DNA of 64,000 nt from Halobacteriovoraceae bacterium (GTDB taxonomy: Bacteria > Bdellovibrionota > Bacteriovoracia > Bacteriovoracales > Bacteriovoracaceae): NCBI GenBank assembly GCA_002707495.1, contig PAMZ01000022.1, positions 1-64,000 of the forward strand, read 5' to 3'. Under the pieces are notes generated by a model. The model was not told the DNA's origin. It did not search any database and saw nothing but the letters and a program-made list of their open reading frames with translations. Shown in pieces: positions 51,594 to 60,957 of the stretch (position 1 is its first letter; every line of letters begins with the position of its first letter). The translations under genes were made by a program, and so were the position numbers.

Positions 51594-52556
51594 TCAAACA
51601 GACGGGTCACTGTCAACATTCTCGAGGACAGGTTTACGAAAATTTAACAAGAGATAATACGATTCATCACCCTCAAGTGATTGTTTTTCCAATACTATAT
51701 TTGAAGTGTAGCTTTCTAGCAGGAATTGATACAATCGTTCAGGATCAGGAAAACTAAAAGACCTCGTCTCTCCTGGGCCATTACCATCCAAGGTAAAATT
51801 AGTGCTTAGTAAATCGAAAAGACTCACGATTTTACCATTTTTAGGGTCTCCTAAAAGCTCACTTGGAACCTGCAAAGTTTGATTCATAGCCATGGCAACT
51901 TTATCTAAACCAGCCTTTTTTAAGACTGCCTGAACAAATGGCGCACAGCCAGCTCCTTCAAACTTTAGGGGATCGGCTCCAAACCCATATTTGTTTCCAG
52001 CTAAGGGAGTCTGATCTGTCTTTCTTATATATTCACGAATAAAGAGATAAGCATTGAGGCAGTTCTCTTGTTCTACTTGAAAGCTTAATAATGAAAGATT
52101 ATCTCGCTCCATTTGAAGATCAAACTTAGCTCTCATCTCATCAATTGTATTTAATTTTCCCTCAACTGTTACTAGCGGGAGATCGGAGTAATCTTTAGGA
52201 GAATTAACTAAACTTAATCCATATCCAGCTAGGACTTTTTCTTTAAAATTCATCAAGTTTTTTACACCCTGACCAGAAAAGATTCGAACTTGGTTTTCAC
52301 CTAATGAGCAATTTGCTTCAACCGTAACATGACCTAATGTACTATTTGTCTTGGGAAACCAATAACGATTCTTCAAAATACTTATGAGAAGATTTCTCGA
52401 ACTTGTCCAATCTAGCGGGTAACTTGAACGTATAATCTGTACGGTAATAGTATTATGATGTTTTCTATAGGTTTTATTAGCTAAGTCAGAAAATCCTGCC
52501 GATGCTCTATTCTGATTTCCCAACAAGAGCATTAAACTAAAAATAAGTCCTTTCAT
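51594..52556 (-). CDS. Exported protein, possible permuted NlpC/P60-like fold
   Basis: 320 residues with a signal peptide (cleavage near ASA-G). A His in NSTLGHVTVEANC (about 73) and a downstream Cys in GAGCAPFVQAVLKKAG (about 205) are in the His-then-Cys order of permuted papain-like NlpC/P60 or DUF4105-type proteins. That would make it a lipid or peptide hydrolase or transferase, but the similarity is short. Placed 1 bp after rel. Confidence in the gene is high, in the fold low. Confidence 0.8.
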   Translation of the reverse strand: MKGLIFSLMLLLGNQNRASAGFSDLANKTYRKHHNTITVQIIRSSYPLDWTSSRNLLISILKNRYWFPKTNSTLGHVTVEANCSLGENQVRIFSGQGVKNLMNFKEKVLAGYGLSLVNSPKDYSDLPLVTVEGKLNTIDEMRAKFDLQMERDNLSLLSFQVEQENCLNAYLFIREYIRKTDQTPLAGNKYGFGADPLKFEGAGCAPFVQAVLKKAGLDKVAMAMNQTLQVPSELLGDPKNGKIVSLFDLLSTNFTLDGNGPGETRSFSFPDPERLYQFLLESYTSNIVLEKQSLEGDESYYLLLNFRKPVLENVDSDPSV

Positions 52557-52557
52557 T

Positions 52558-54711
52558 TTAGGCCCTCGTTACAGATATGACTTCTTCCATAGCCTCAATA
52601 ATTGAGACCACTTTTAAAAATTCAGAGTAATCTTTAACTTCTATCTCAAAGAGAAAACTACCCTTCATATCTGGGAGAGACTTTGCGATAGCTGATTTAA
52701 TATTAATTGAGTGGGAGTGGATATTATTGGAAATCCTTGACAAAATTCCAGGCTTATCATGAGTGATGACTCTTATATTCACCGGATGCCTAAAAGCGTA
52801 AGCTGGATTCCAATGAACTTCAATCTTTCTCGTTTCTTCAATTTCATGCACTCTCTGACAAGAATGAGTGTGAATCGTTATTCCTCTTCCCCTTGTAATA
52901 AATCCAACAATGGGGTCGCCTGGAATGGGATTACAGCATTTCCCCATCCTAACCATAATATCATCAAGTCCATCAACCACGACTGCGTTATCTCGGTGAG
53001 CCGATTTTTTAGCAGACGTTTGAATCTTTTTCGTTAGACTTTCAAGTCTTTTCTCTTTGCGCTTTTTCTCTTCTTCGGTGACTTTGTCAAAATCAATAGA
53101 GGGGATAGCATCTAAAATCTGAGCGACACTAAACCTTCCAGCTCCTAAGTGCAAATAAAGTTCTTCAATATTTTTTAAATTATGCTGATCGTAGATCTTT
53201 TGGAATTCTTTCTTCTTCTCAAGTGACTTTACATTTGTTCCGTGCTCTTTGAGGGCTTTCTCCAAAAGCTCCTCACCTACCTCCCGGTTTTTTTCACGCT
53301 CGATCTTTAAAATATGTTGTTTGATTTTTGTTCGCGCCCTAGAGGTCTTTACTATTTTTAACCAGTCTTTACTAGGAGTTTGATTTTTACTCGTAAGGAC
53401 TTCAACCGTATCACCGGATTTCAATCTATACTTCAAGGGAACCATTTTACCATTAACCTTAGCTCCCACGCATCTCGTCCCTACATCTGTGTGAACAGCG
53501 AAGGCAAAATCAAGTGGAGTCGCTCCATGACGTAGTTCTTTTACATCTCCAGTAGGAGTAAAGACAAAAATCCCTCCAATATCTAAGTCATTTTTCACGA
53601 CATCCATAAACTCAGAAGAACCTTTAATATCGCGATTATACTCCATGAGTTCTTCAACCCATTTCAAATTTCGAGGAGACTTTCCTTCCTTATAGAGCCA
53701 ATGTGCCGCGACCCCAGTCTCAGCAATTTCATGCATTTCGTGGGTACGAATTTGAATTTCAATTCGCTCGGCCTTAGGACCAATAACCGTGGTATGCAAG
53801 CTTTGATAATTATTCACTTTTGGAATCGCAATATAATCTTTAAATCGGCCAGGAACAGGTGTAAACGAAGAGTGAATAACACCAAGGCATTTATAGCAAT
53901 CGGTTATATTTTCAACCATAATTCTAAACGCAAGAAGATCTTGAATCTGATCGAAATCGACTCCTCTATTTTGCATCTTCTTATAGATGGAATAAAAATG
54001 CTTAGGTCTTCCATAGACCTCACTATTGACCGAGTACTCTGAAAGTTTTTCCTGAACAACAGAAACGGTATCCTTAATATAAGACTCTCGATCAGTTTTT
54101 TTCATTGCGACTTTTTCAGCCAGTCGATAGTAGACTTCAGGATGTAAAAACCTCAAACAAAGGTCTTCTAGCTCACTTTTAACGGAGTTTATCCCCAGGC
54201 GACTTGCCAAAGGAACGTAAATATCAAGTGTCTCTTGGGCTTTTTTTACTTGTTTCTCTTTCGAAACATACTGTAGCGTCAACATATTATGCATTCTATC
54301 GGCGAGCTTTACGATGATAACTCGTATATCCTTCGCCATTGCAACAACCATTTTACGAAAATTTTCTGCCTGAGACTCTTCTTTAGTCTTAAATTTAATT
54401 TTTGAAATTTTAGTACAACCAACAACTATATCGAGGACTTCAGTTCCAAACAACTTCTGAATCTCTTCTTCACTGACATCACAATCTTCAACCACATCGT
54501 GAAGCAGACCTCCAATGATTGACTGAAGATCCATTTTAAGTTTTATGAGCGTTGCTGCTACATTCATAGGGTGAATAATATAGGGTTCACCTGAACTTCT
54601 CTTTTGGGGACGATGATGTTTTTCCGCAAAATGATAAGCCTTGATAAACAAATCAAGATCTTCATCTGGCATGGCAGACTTCACCCGACGAGTGAGTTCC
54701 TCGATAGTCAG
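52558..54711 (-). CDS. rel: Bifunctional (p)ppGpp synthetase/hydrolase
   Basis: About 710-717 residues, RelA/SpoT type. HD hydrolase domain (YIIHPMNVA, LLHDVVED), synthetase (GRPKHFYSIYKKM, DLLAFRI), TGS (VFTPTGDVKELRHGATPLDFA), zinc-finger-like CCNPIPGDPI and ACT (VITHDKPGILSRISNNIHS). Intact HD suggests both activities. The first ATG (54672) or GTG (54684) is inside sequence still alignable to the family (TIEELTRRVKSAMPDEDL), so I place the start at CTG 54711, with AAGG upstream; ATT 54747 is another option. Follows gmk, as in gmk-spoT operons. Confidence 0.92.
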   Translation of the reverse strand: MTIEELTRRVKSAMPDEDLDLFIKAYHFAEKHHRPQKRSSGEPYIIHPMNVAATLIKLKMDLQSIIGGLLHDVVEDCDVSEEEIQKLFGTEVLDIVVGCTKISKIKFKTKEESQAENFRKMVVAMAKDIRVIIVKLADRMHNMLTLQYVSKEKQVKKAQETLDIYVPLASRLGINSVKSELEDLCLRFLHPEVYYRLAEKVAMKKTDRESYIKDTVSVVQEKLSEYSVNSEVYGRPKHFYSIYKKMQNRGVDFDQIQDLLAFRIMVENITDCYKCLGVIHSSFTPVPGRFKDYIAIPKVNNYQSLHTTVIGPKAERIEIQIRTHEMHEIAETGVAAHWLYKEGKSPRNLKWVEELMEYNRDIKGSSEFMDVVKNDLDIGGIFVFTPTGDVKELRHGATPLDFAFAVHTDVGTRCVGAKVNGKMVPLKYRLKSGDTVEVLTSKNQTPSKDWLKIVKTSRARTKIKQHILKIEREKNREVGEELLEKALKEHGTNVKSLEKKKEFQKIYDQHNLKNIEELYLHLGAGRFSVAQILDAIPSIDFDKVTEEEKKRKEKRLESLTKKIQTSAKKSAHRDNAVVVDGLDDIMVRMGKCCNPIPGDPIVGFITRGRGITIHTHSCQRVHEIEETRKIEVHWNPAYAFRHPVNIRVITHDKPGILSRISNNIHSHSINIKSAIAKSLPDMKGSFLFEIEVKDYSEFLKVVSIIEAMEEVISVTRA

Positions 54712-54749
54712 GTCACCTTCATGGGAAAAATCTAAACCTGAGAAAATAT

Positions 54750-55331
54750 CTAGCTCCCTTTTAAGATTGATTGCACAATTTGTTTAAGCTTTAAATAAGC
54801 CCGTTCAATATCATCATTTACGACATTAAAGTCGTAATCATCTTTTCTAGAGAGCTCCCTTTTAGCATTAGACAGTCTTATTTCGATAACTCCAGTGCTA
54901 TCTGTGTTTCTCTTTCGAAGCCTTAATTCAAGATCTTCAACACTTGGTGGCTCAATAAAAATAACCTTTGCCAAATCCCCATAGATCTCTTTCATACTGT
55001 CACACCCCTGAATATCAAGGTCAAAAAGAAGGTTATAACCTTCGGCCAAACCTTTATCCACGACAGACTTTAAAGTACCATAATAATTTTGATGAACTTG
55101 AGCCCACTCAATAAATTCATTGCCTTCAATAGACTCCTCAAAGCTTTCAACATCAACAAAATGGTAGTCCACTCCGTCGACTTCTCCTTGCCTAGGAGGT
55201 CTTGTCGTTAAAGAAACAGACCACCTCAGCTCCGGCATCTCAGCCTTGAGTCTTTGCAAAAGAGTTGACTTCCCTGTGCCAGAAGGTGCAACGATAACAA
55301 CAATTTTCCCTTTTGCTCCACTTTGTCTCAT
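54750..55331 (-). CDS. gmk: Guanylate kinase
   Basis: 193 residues. P-loop VIVAPSGTGKSTLLQRL, SLTTRPPRQGEVDGVDYHFV GMP-binding segment, LLFDLDIQG and the lid RKRNTDST. GMP to GDP phosphorylation. Overlaps yicC by 4 bp and is followed by rel; gmk next to (p)ppGpp enzymes is a known arrangement. Its stop lies in the stretch that may encode the real rel N-terminus. Confidence 0.95.
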   Translation of the reverse strand: MRQSGAKGKIVVIVAPSGTGKSTLLQRLKAEMPELRWSVSLTTRPPRQGEVDGVDYHFVDVESFEESIEGNEFIEWAQVHQNYYGTLKSVVDKGLAEGYNLLFDLDIQGCDSMKEIYGDLAKVIFIEPPSVEDLELRLRKRNTDSTGVIEIRLSNAKRELSRKDDYDFNVVNDDIERAYLKLKQIVQSILKGS

Positions 55332-56191
55332 TGTAGATTTAGCGCCTGTTCTCTAATTTTTTCTAGCTGGACTTTCATCTGCACAACAGATTCAGAAATG
55401 GCATGATGTCCAGACTTTGATCCAATAGTATTAGTTTCTCGATTAAGTTCTTGAATAAGAAAATCGATTTGCCTTCCCACTTCAGCTTTTGAATTCAAAA
55501 GTTTATCAAGTTTTTTCAAATGAATTTCGATTCGATTTAACTCTTCATCGATATCGAGCTTTTCTAAATAATAGATCACTTCTTGTAGAAAGCGTGGTTC
55601 ATCTACCTGGAGATTATCTACCGACTCAAAACGCTTCATCAGCTTTTCTTTGACTTGATCCTGATAACTATTTTTTTGTTCTACAATTTTTTTGAGATGA
55701 TCTGAATACTTCGACTTATGTTCTTTTAACTTTTCAACCAGTTTTTCACCCTCTTCATTTCGACTCACTTCTAAAGAAGCAAGGGCACTAGGAAAATTTT
55801 CTAATAAAAGATCCCTTAGTTCTTCATCTTTACTATCGTCCTCGACAAAAAAGTCCCCTCTTAAGAATTCAGTAGGATTGACCTGTACTGTAGCTTCAGA
55901 GCTGATCGCAGAAATTTTAGCAATAAAACTTTTGATTTTTTCTGTATCGAGATCATTAAAATCTTTCTGCTGAACGGATTTTTTGTAGTTCACATAGATG
56001 TCAAAGCTTCCACGAGAAAACTTGTCCTCTAATTGTTTTTTTAATTCTATTTCACAGGGATTAAAGACTGAACCCATTTTGAAGCGAAAATCTTTGTAGC
56101 GGTTATTTACCGTTTTGATCTCTATCGTTAATGCGTAATTATCAGTTTCTACTTCAGTACGACCAAAGCCAGTCATTGACTGTAGGCTCAT
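55328..56191 (-). CDS. yicC: YicC family endoribonuclease
   Basis: 287 residues. N-terminal SLQSMTGFGRTEVE and IEIKTVNNRYKDFRFK and C-terminal GRQIDFLIQELNRETNTIGSK are diagnostic of YicC. The family cleaves RNA and has been linked to sRNA decay. Middle is coiled-coil (about 140-200). Overlaps accA and gmk by 4 bp each. Confidence 0.93.
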   Translation of the reverse strand: MSLQSMTGFGRTEVETDNYALTIEIKTVNNRYKDFRFKMGSVFNPCEIELKKQLEDKFSRGSFDIYVNYKKSVQQKDFNDLDTEKIKSFIAKISAISSEATVQVNPTEFLRGDFFVEDDSKDEELRDLLLENFPSALASLEVSRNEEGEKLVEKLKEHKSKYSDHLKKIVEQKNSYQDQVKEKLMKRFESVDNLQVDEPRFLQEVIYYLEKLDIDEELNRIEIHLKKLDKLLNSKAEVGRQIDFLIQELNRETNTIGSKSGHHAISESVVQMKVQLEKIREQALNLQ

Positions 56192-57156
56192 GAGTTAGCC
56201 TCGGTTGTCGTTGTATTACCCATTTTTCTATATTTCTCAAACCTAGCTTCCATGAGATCTTCACATGAAAACTTACCAAGTTCTTTAAAATCTTTTTGAA
56301 TTCTCTTTTTCATATTGAGGGCTGTATTCTCGAAATCTCTATGAGCACCACCTGTAGGCTCCTTAATTATTGAGTCAATAATCTTTAATTCTTTTGCTTT
56401 ATTAGGATCGAGTTTTAAAGAGTTAGCGGCTTGTTCGGCACGCTTAGGATCCGACCAAAGAATTGATGCGCATGACTCTGGAGAGATAACAGAGTACACA
56501 GAATATTCAAGCATATGCACTCTATCTGCAATCGCAATTCCAAGAGCTCCACCAGATCCGCCTTCACCGATAACAATCGCAACCATAGGGACTTTTATAT
56601 CAAACATCTCTTGAAGGTTTTCAGCAATAGCTTGAGCTTGTCCCCTTTCTTCTGCACCAATCCCAGGATAAGCACCGGGGGTATCCACCAGACAAAGAAC
56701 AGGAATATCAAATTGCTCAGCTAGCTTCATCAAACGCATAGCTTTTCTATATCCCTCAGGTCTTGCCATCCCGAAATTATGCTTAATCTTATCTTGTGTT
56801 TTTCGACCTTTTTGAATGCCGACCACCGCAAGCTTTTGACCATCCAGATAACCAAAACCCGCAATCATAGCAGGGTCCTCACTAAACCTTCTATCCCCAT
56901 GTATTTCATGGAAATCCTCAAGTAAGAAATCAATATAATCTAGCGTATGGGGTCTTTTTGGATGACGAGATAGTTGAACCCTCTCCCAGGGACTTAGGTT
57001 GTCGTAAATCTCTTTGAGCAAATGATCAACTTTAGTTTGGAGTGCAGATATCTCCTTATTGATATCAAGACCTGATCTAGAGTTTGCTTCTTTAAGCTCC
57101 TTGATTTGATTTTCAAGGTCATGAACAGGCTTTTCGAAATCTAATTCATAATCCAT
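56188..57156 (-). CDS. accA: Acetyl-CoA carboxylase carboxyltransferase subunit alpha
   Basis: About 322 residues from the ATG at 57156 (AGGAAC, 6 bases upstream; the frame stays open to 57243). FEKPVHDLENQIKEL and ARHPKRP-type ARP segments, LVDTPGAYPGIGAEERGQ, and GEGGSGGALGIAIADRV are typical. It transfers CO2 from biotin to acetyl-CoA with AccD, which is not in the window. First in accA-yicC-gmk-rel. Confidence 0.95.
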   Translation of the reverse strand: MDYELDFEKPVHDLENQIKELKEANSRSGLDINKEISALQTKVDHLLKEIYDNLSPWERVQLSRHPKRPHTLDYIDFLLEDFHEIHGDRRFSEDPAMIAGFGYLDGQKLAVVGIQKGRKTQDKIKHNFGMARPEGYRKAMRLMKLAEQFDIPVLCLVDTPGAYPGIGAEERGQAQAIAENLQEMFDIKVPMVAIVIGEGGSGGALGIAIADRVHMLEYSVYSVISPESCASILWSDPKRAEQAANSLKLDPNKAKELKIIDSIIKEPTGGAHRDFENTALNMKKRIQKDFKELGKFSCEDLMEARFEKYRKMGNTTTTEANS

Positions 57157-57221
57157 ATACAAGTTCCTATTGAAATTAAATATAAATAGGAATGTACACT
57201 TTTTAGGTCTGTTTGATAACC

Positions 57222-57869
57222 TTATCTTTGCACTGTTTCCCAACCGGCAACTTGTCCACCTTCAAAATAAATCATGCGGGTTACGCCGCCATGAGAATAA
57301 ATCCAACGCTCATTTTGCTCATCAGGGTCACCTGCATACTCCTTAAACCGGGGCTGTCCCCAAGATCGACTGATATCAGCCTTGCCCATACCCAAGGTAA
57401 CATTGGCAGGAATACGATGTTGTGAAGGGTAATTATTTGAAATTACATGAGAACCTTTAGTTAGTCCTTTCGACTGGAGATAACCTCTCCTTGCTCCGGG
57501 ACTGAGTTTAAGAAAGTAAATATGCTCACTTATGCTCCCAAGTGAGCCTCTATAGCGCACATAGTCGGCGTATTGTGCATCATCAAGGCTATTTTCTAAT
57601 GCAAATAGTTCGCGTTTAAGGCTTTGTTGGTACATGGCCTCTTCTCGAGATAACGCAGACGCTGGAGTTCGAGAGTTTATTTCTTGGTTACTTCTAAAAT
57701 CTCGGCCATCATCTCCCGCTACGACCATAAAATCTCGATTCGCCATAAATGTTGGCTCATCCACATACTGAAGCTGTCCAAAGCCCATTTCTCTTGAGAA
57801 ATCTCTATGCTCGAACATACTACAACCACTTAAAATTACGAGAGTTATTGGGAAAATTAGTAGTCTCAT
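57222..57869 (-). CDS. Lipoprotein with SmpA/BamE-like C-terminus
   Basis: About 215 residues from the ATG at 57869 (GGAGGAG upstream). Lipobox ILSGCSMF near residue 16. The last ~75 residues (ANVTLGMGKADISRSWGQP, RWIYSHGGVTRMIYF) follow the pattern of the SmpA/BamE fold (LGMxxxxVxxxxGxP ... YxF). The middle region is helical. It may help outer-membrane assembly, but is longer than BamE (about 110). Ends 65 bp before accA on the same strand. Confidence 0.83.
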   Translation of the reverse strand: MRLLIFPITLVILSGCSMFEHRDFSREMGFGQLQYVDEPTFMANRDFMVVAGDDGRDFRSNQEINSRTPASALSREEAMYQQSLKRELFALENSLDDAQYADYVRYRGSLGSISEHIYFLKLSPGARRGYLQSKGLTKGSHVISNNYPSQHRIPANVTLGMGKADISRSWGQPRFKEYAGDPDEQNERWIYSHGGVTRMIYFEGGQVAGWETVQR

Positions 57870-58033
57870 GTCTCCTCCATCCTGGTGTGACTCAATATGA
57901 CTCAAATCCCAATCGGTCATTCGGACTAACAATGTAAGTATCTGGATTTATAAGGAATTATTTGCCGCTCTAAACTGGTCTAAAAAACTAAAGTTTCTTT
58001 GCATTTTATCCGAGTAGAATAGTAAGGATTTAT

Positions 58034-58918
58034 ATGTTGGAAAAGTTTGCGAAAATTGAAGAAGCGATAAATAAACTCATCATAAAGATGGGAGAAATTC
58101 TCGTTTCTCTTTATTTGAAGCTCATGCCTAAAGCAATTCTTTTAAGAATAAAGAAAATAAATCATGCATTTCGAAAATCAATCTACAATATAAAAGCCTT
58201 CTACACTCAGTTCACTACGAATTTGGTCTTTTTTGTAAAAGATAGCATTTTACAACTCAAAAAGAGTAAGCAAGTTCTTTCTGAGAAAGCTATTGTTTGG
58301 AATCAAAAAAGAAAGCAACTCACTGATAGTCTTAAAACTTTTTTACTTAACTCACCTCTAAAAACTACGATAAATAATCTTAATCCCATCAAGGAAAGAA
58401 TCAAAAAGGAAGCTTCCAAGATCTTTACTAAAGAAAAAGCTCCTTATTATGTTTTAGCGGGATCAGCAGTAACAATGATAACTTTAGGAATCATAGCTGT
58501 TGCACAGCAATCAAGGTTTATTTACCTCTCAGAGAATCCGAATAGAAAACCTGCGAGTGTTCAGCAATATGATGTTAAACCCGAATACTATTACTATAAA
58601 CAACAAACAACTATGGTACAGAATATTAAAGTCCCCCTTCAAGTTAGTAGTGTAGCTCAAATGGATAGCCTTACGATCGATTTTAGTGTTAGGACCTCCA
58701 CTCGCTACGCAAGCTATTTTCTCAAAGAGAATGAACACCGTCTAAAAGACTACTTCTTTACTAGTGTAGAACCCATTGTTTCGGATTTTGCCTTAGATGA
58801 AGATGGCAAAGAAGTTCTTAAAGAGAAAATCCAATTTGAAATTCAAAATTTTCTAGATAAAGAGAAGGTCGAAGGTAAGGTACTAGAGGTTAACCTCCAG
58901 TACGTAATTGGCTCTTAG
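58034..58918 (+). CDS. Membrane protein with FliL-like C-terminal domain
   Basis: 294 residues. A long cytosolic Lys-rich helical N-terminus (1-140), one membrane segment (YVLAGSAVTMITLGIIAVA, about 140-160) and a C-terminal domain with TSTRYASYFLKENEHRLKDY and DEDGKEVLKEKIQFEIQNFL, resembling FliL (which supports the flagellar stator). FliL is ~160 residues with a short tail, so this is an extended version. No flagellar genes are near. The end overlaps the sigma-54 activator by 29 bp. Confidence 0.82.
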   Translation: MLEKFAKIEEAINKLIIKMGEILVSLYLKLMPKAILLRIKKINHAFRKSIYNIKAFYTQFTTNLVFFVKDSILQLKKSKQVLSEKAIVWNQKRKQLTDSLKTFLLNSPLKTTINNLNPIKERIKKEASKIFTKEKAPYYVLAGSAVTMITLGIIAVAQQSRFIYLSENPNRKPASVQQYDVKPEYYYYKQQTTMVQNIKVPLQVSSVAQMDSLTIDFSVRTSTRYASYFLKENEHRLKDYFFTSVEPIVSDFALDEDGKEVLKEKIQFEIQNFLDKEKVEGKVLEVNLQYVIGS

Positions 58919-60194
58919 AAGTTTTAATCATTCCTCGTAAGCACTTGCTTGAGATATCCAACACCTTTGCCGCTTGGCTCGCGTTTTTATCACATTCATA
59001 ATAAACTTTTTTTGCGTATGCGTTTTTTATTTCCGACAGTGTAGGACGCTGATCCATAGAGTCTAGCTCTCCAAGCTCAGAGCTTTGCTCTATCAACCTT
59101 TCATCAAACTTATCAAAATCAAGTGTTTTTCCTCCGGCCATGACGAGCTTACTTTCCAAATGTCCTTTCAGTTGACGGTAATTTCCAGGCCATGGGAGTG
59201 TTTGATAAAACTCCACTAGTCTTGAAGTTATCTTTACTTCATTTTTTAAAGAAAAATCCTGGCAAAAATTCAAGACTTTCAACGGATCATTTCGAAGGGA
59301 GTCGAGTTTAAATGTTATTCCATTGGAAATTCGATAGTAAAAATCTCTGCGCATTTCTGCGTTTTGCACAACTTCGTTTAGTGGTCTTCCAGAGGCAAAA
59401 ATAAGTCTTACATCTAAATTCATAGGAACACCTCCCCCTACAGGAGTAATAGATTTATCATCTAAAAAAAGAAGAAGTTTAGTCTGTATGTCTTTAGGTA
59501 AGGAATCTATTTCATCTAGGAATAAAGTCCCATAGTCAGCCTTTTTCAACACACCTACTTTATCTTGATGAGCTCCTGTAAATGAACCTTTAACATGGCC
59601 AAAAAGTTCCGACTCAATCAAATTTGGGGCTATAGCACTTAAATTGATTTGAACAAATCGACCATTTCTCCCCGAGCATTCATGAATTTTTTTTGCCATA
59701 TTTGACTTTCCTACCCCGGTCTCTCCTTGCAAAAGTATACTCAAGTTGGATCCAACTAAGGATTTTTGTTCTTCACTCCAAAGACTTTTAGAATATTCAT
59801 TATTTTTATCGTTTGCTTTAAATTGTATTCGATTAAAGCCTATTTCGAGATAGTCACCTCTCTCAATATAACTTCCTAAATGGTAGCTTCCATTCAATTT
59901 AAAGGCTCCTCCAACTTCAACACAAAGAAAAAACCTTTGTTTTCGAGTTTTTGATTGAGAGAGCGTATCTACAAGAGATAATTTCACTTTAAATTTTTCG
60001 TTCTTCATTTCTGGTAAAAGAGCATAACAACCTGACATCATTTCACTTTCATAATGTCTCGATATGAAATAAAAGGTCGTCCGCTTAAGAGAAACAGATT
60101 TTTTCCTTCCGTTTATAGGCTGCAAAGAAATTTTATCTCCTAATATAAGCCCCTGTTCATCGAATCTCTGGGTAAACTCGCTACTTTCTAACAT
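58890..60194 (-). CDS. Sigma-54-dependent activator with FHA-like N-terminus
   Basis: 434 residues. N-terminal ~130 residues resemble an FHA domain (YHLGSYIERGDYLEIGFN). AAA+ domain: Walker A GETGVGKSNMAK, sigma-54 loop GSFTGA (Ser for the usual Ala), Walker B TLFLDEIDSLP, and the NYRQLKGHLESKL sensor. The C-terminal Fis-type HTH (NASQAAKVLDISSKCLRGMI) is present. It opens sigma-54 promoters, probably under a Thr kinase signal. No receiver domain, so it is not a two-component response regulator. Confidence 0.92.
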   Translation of the reverse strand: MLESSEFTQRFDEQGLILGDKISLQPINGRKKSVSLKRTTFYFISRHYESEMMSGCYALLPEMKNEKFKVKLSLVDTLSQSKTRKQRFFLCVEVGGAFKLNGSYHLGSYIERGDYLEIGFNRIQFKANDKNNEYSKSLWSEEQKSLVGSNLSILLQGETGVGKSNMAKKIHECSGRNGRFVQINLSAIAPNLIESELFGHVKGSFTGAHQDKVGVLKKADYGTLFLDEIDSLPKDIQTKLLLFLDDKSITPVGGGVPMNLDVRLIFASGRPLNEVVQNAEMRRDFYYRISNGITFKLDSLRNDPLKVLNFCQDFSLKNEVKITSRLVEFYQTLPWPGNYRQLKGHLESKLVMAGGKTLDFDKFDERLIEQSSELGELDSMDQRPTLSEIKNAYAKKVYYECDKNASQAAKVLDISSKCLRGMIKTSKSQLRTGG

Positions 60195-60315
60195 AATTTA
60201 TCTCCTTTTTAGAAAGAATATGAATGACTCAAATCGAAGCCTTTTTCTAGAGAACAAAGAGTGTAATAAAGAAAATTTCATTGCCGAATAAATCGAAACA
60301 AGATACATCCAGTGC

Positions 60316-60957
60316 ATGGAAATAATCAAAGGCTCAGCCAAATTCATTCTAGGCTTAGATAAACTCACTCAAATTGAGAAATGGTGGGAACAAAATCCTA
60401 GTGCACCAGGGATTGCCATGGTGGGTAGATCAAATGTGGGAAAATCTACTTTGATCAATTCGCTTTTTGGAAATAAAACGGCCAAAACCTCAAAAACACC
60501 TGGACGTACGCAAAAAATTAATATTTTTACTTTTAAGATTACAGGTCTTGAAGAGCATGATTTCTACCTTTATGATCTCCCCGGATACGGATTTGCAGAA
60601 GTACCAAAGCAGATGCGGGACAATTGGAATGTTATTATGGATGCCTATCTTCGAGGTCTTAATGACAAGACACTAATTTTTAATCTGCAAGATGCTCGTC
60701 ACCCCAACCAAGTAACTGATAAACAGTTTTATGACTATATCAATCCAAAAGAAATCGAGATTTTTCTGATCTTTAATAAACTAGACAAATTGAAAAAACA
60801 AAAAGAAAGAGCGGCTCTCAACAAGCTTAAACCTGACATTTATGCTGATTATAAAACCGTGAAACAAATCTTTTTTGTTTCTGCTCATAAAAAACAAGGG
60901 CTCGATCCTCTAGAGCAAGCTATTACGGGGTATATGGATAGGTTTATAAAAGTCTAA
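60316..60957 (+). CDS. engB: Ribosome-biogenesis GTPase YihA/EngB
   Basis: 213 residues. G1 GRSNVGKST, G2 SKTPGRTQKINIF, G3 DLPGYGF, G4 FNKLDKL, G5 SAHKKQG. An essential small GTPase in 50S assembly. The start ATG lies 121 bp from the divergent sigma-54 activator. Its stop shares four bases with the convergent coiled-coil gene. Confidence 0.95.
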   Translation: MEIIKGSAKFILGLDKLTQIEKWWEQNPSAPGIAMVGRSNVGKSTLINSLFGNKTAKTSKTPGRTQKINIFTFKITGLEEHDFYLYDLPGYGFAEVPKQMRDNWNVIMDAYLRGLNDKTLIFNLQDARHPNQVTDKQFYDYINPKEIEIFLIFNKLDKLKKQKERAALNKLKPDIYADYKTVKQIFFVSAHKKQGLDPLEQAITGYMDRFIKV

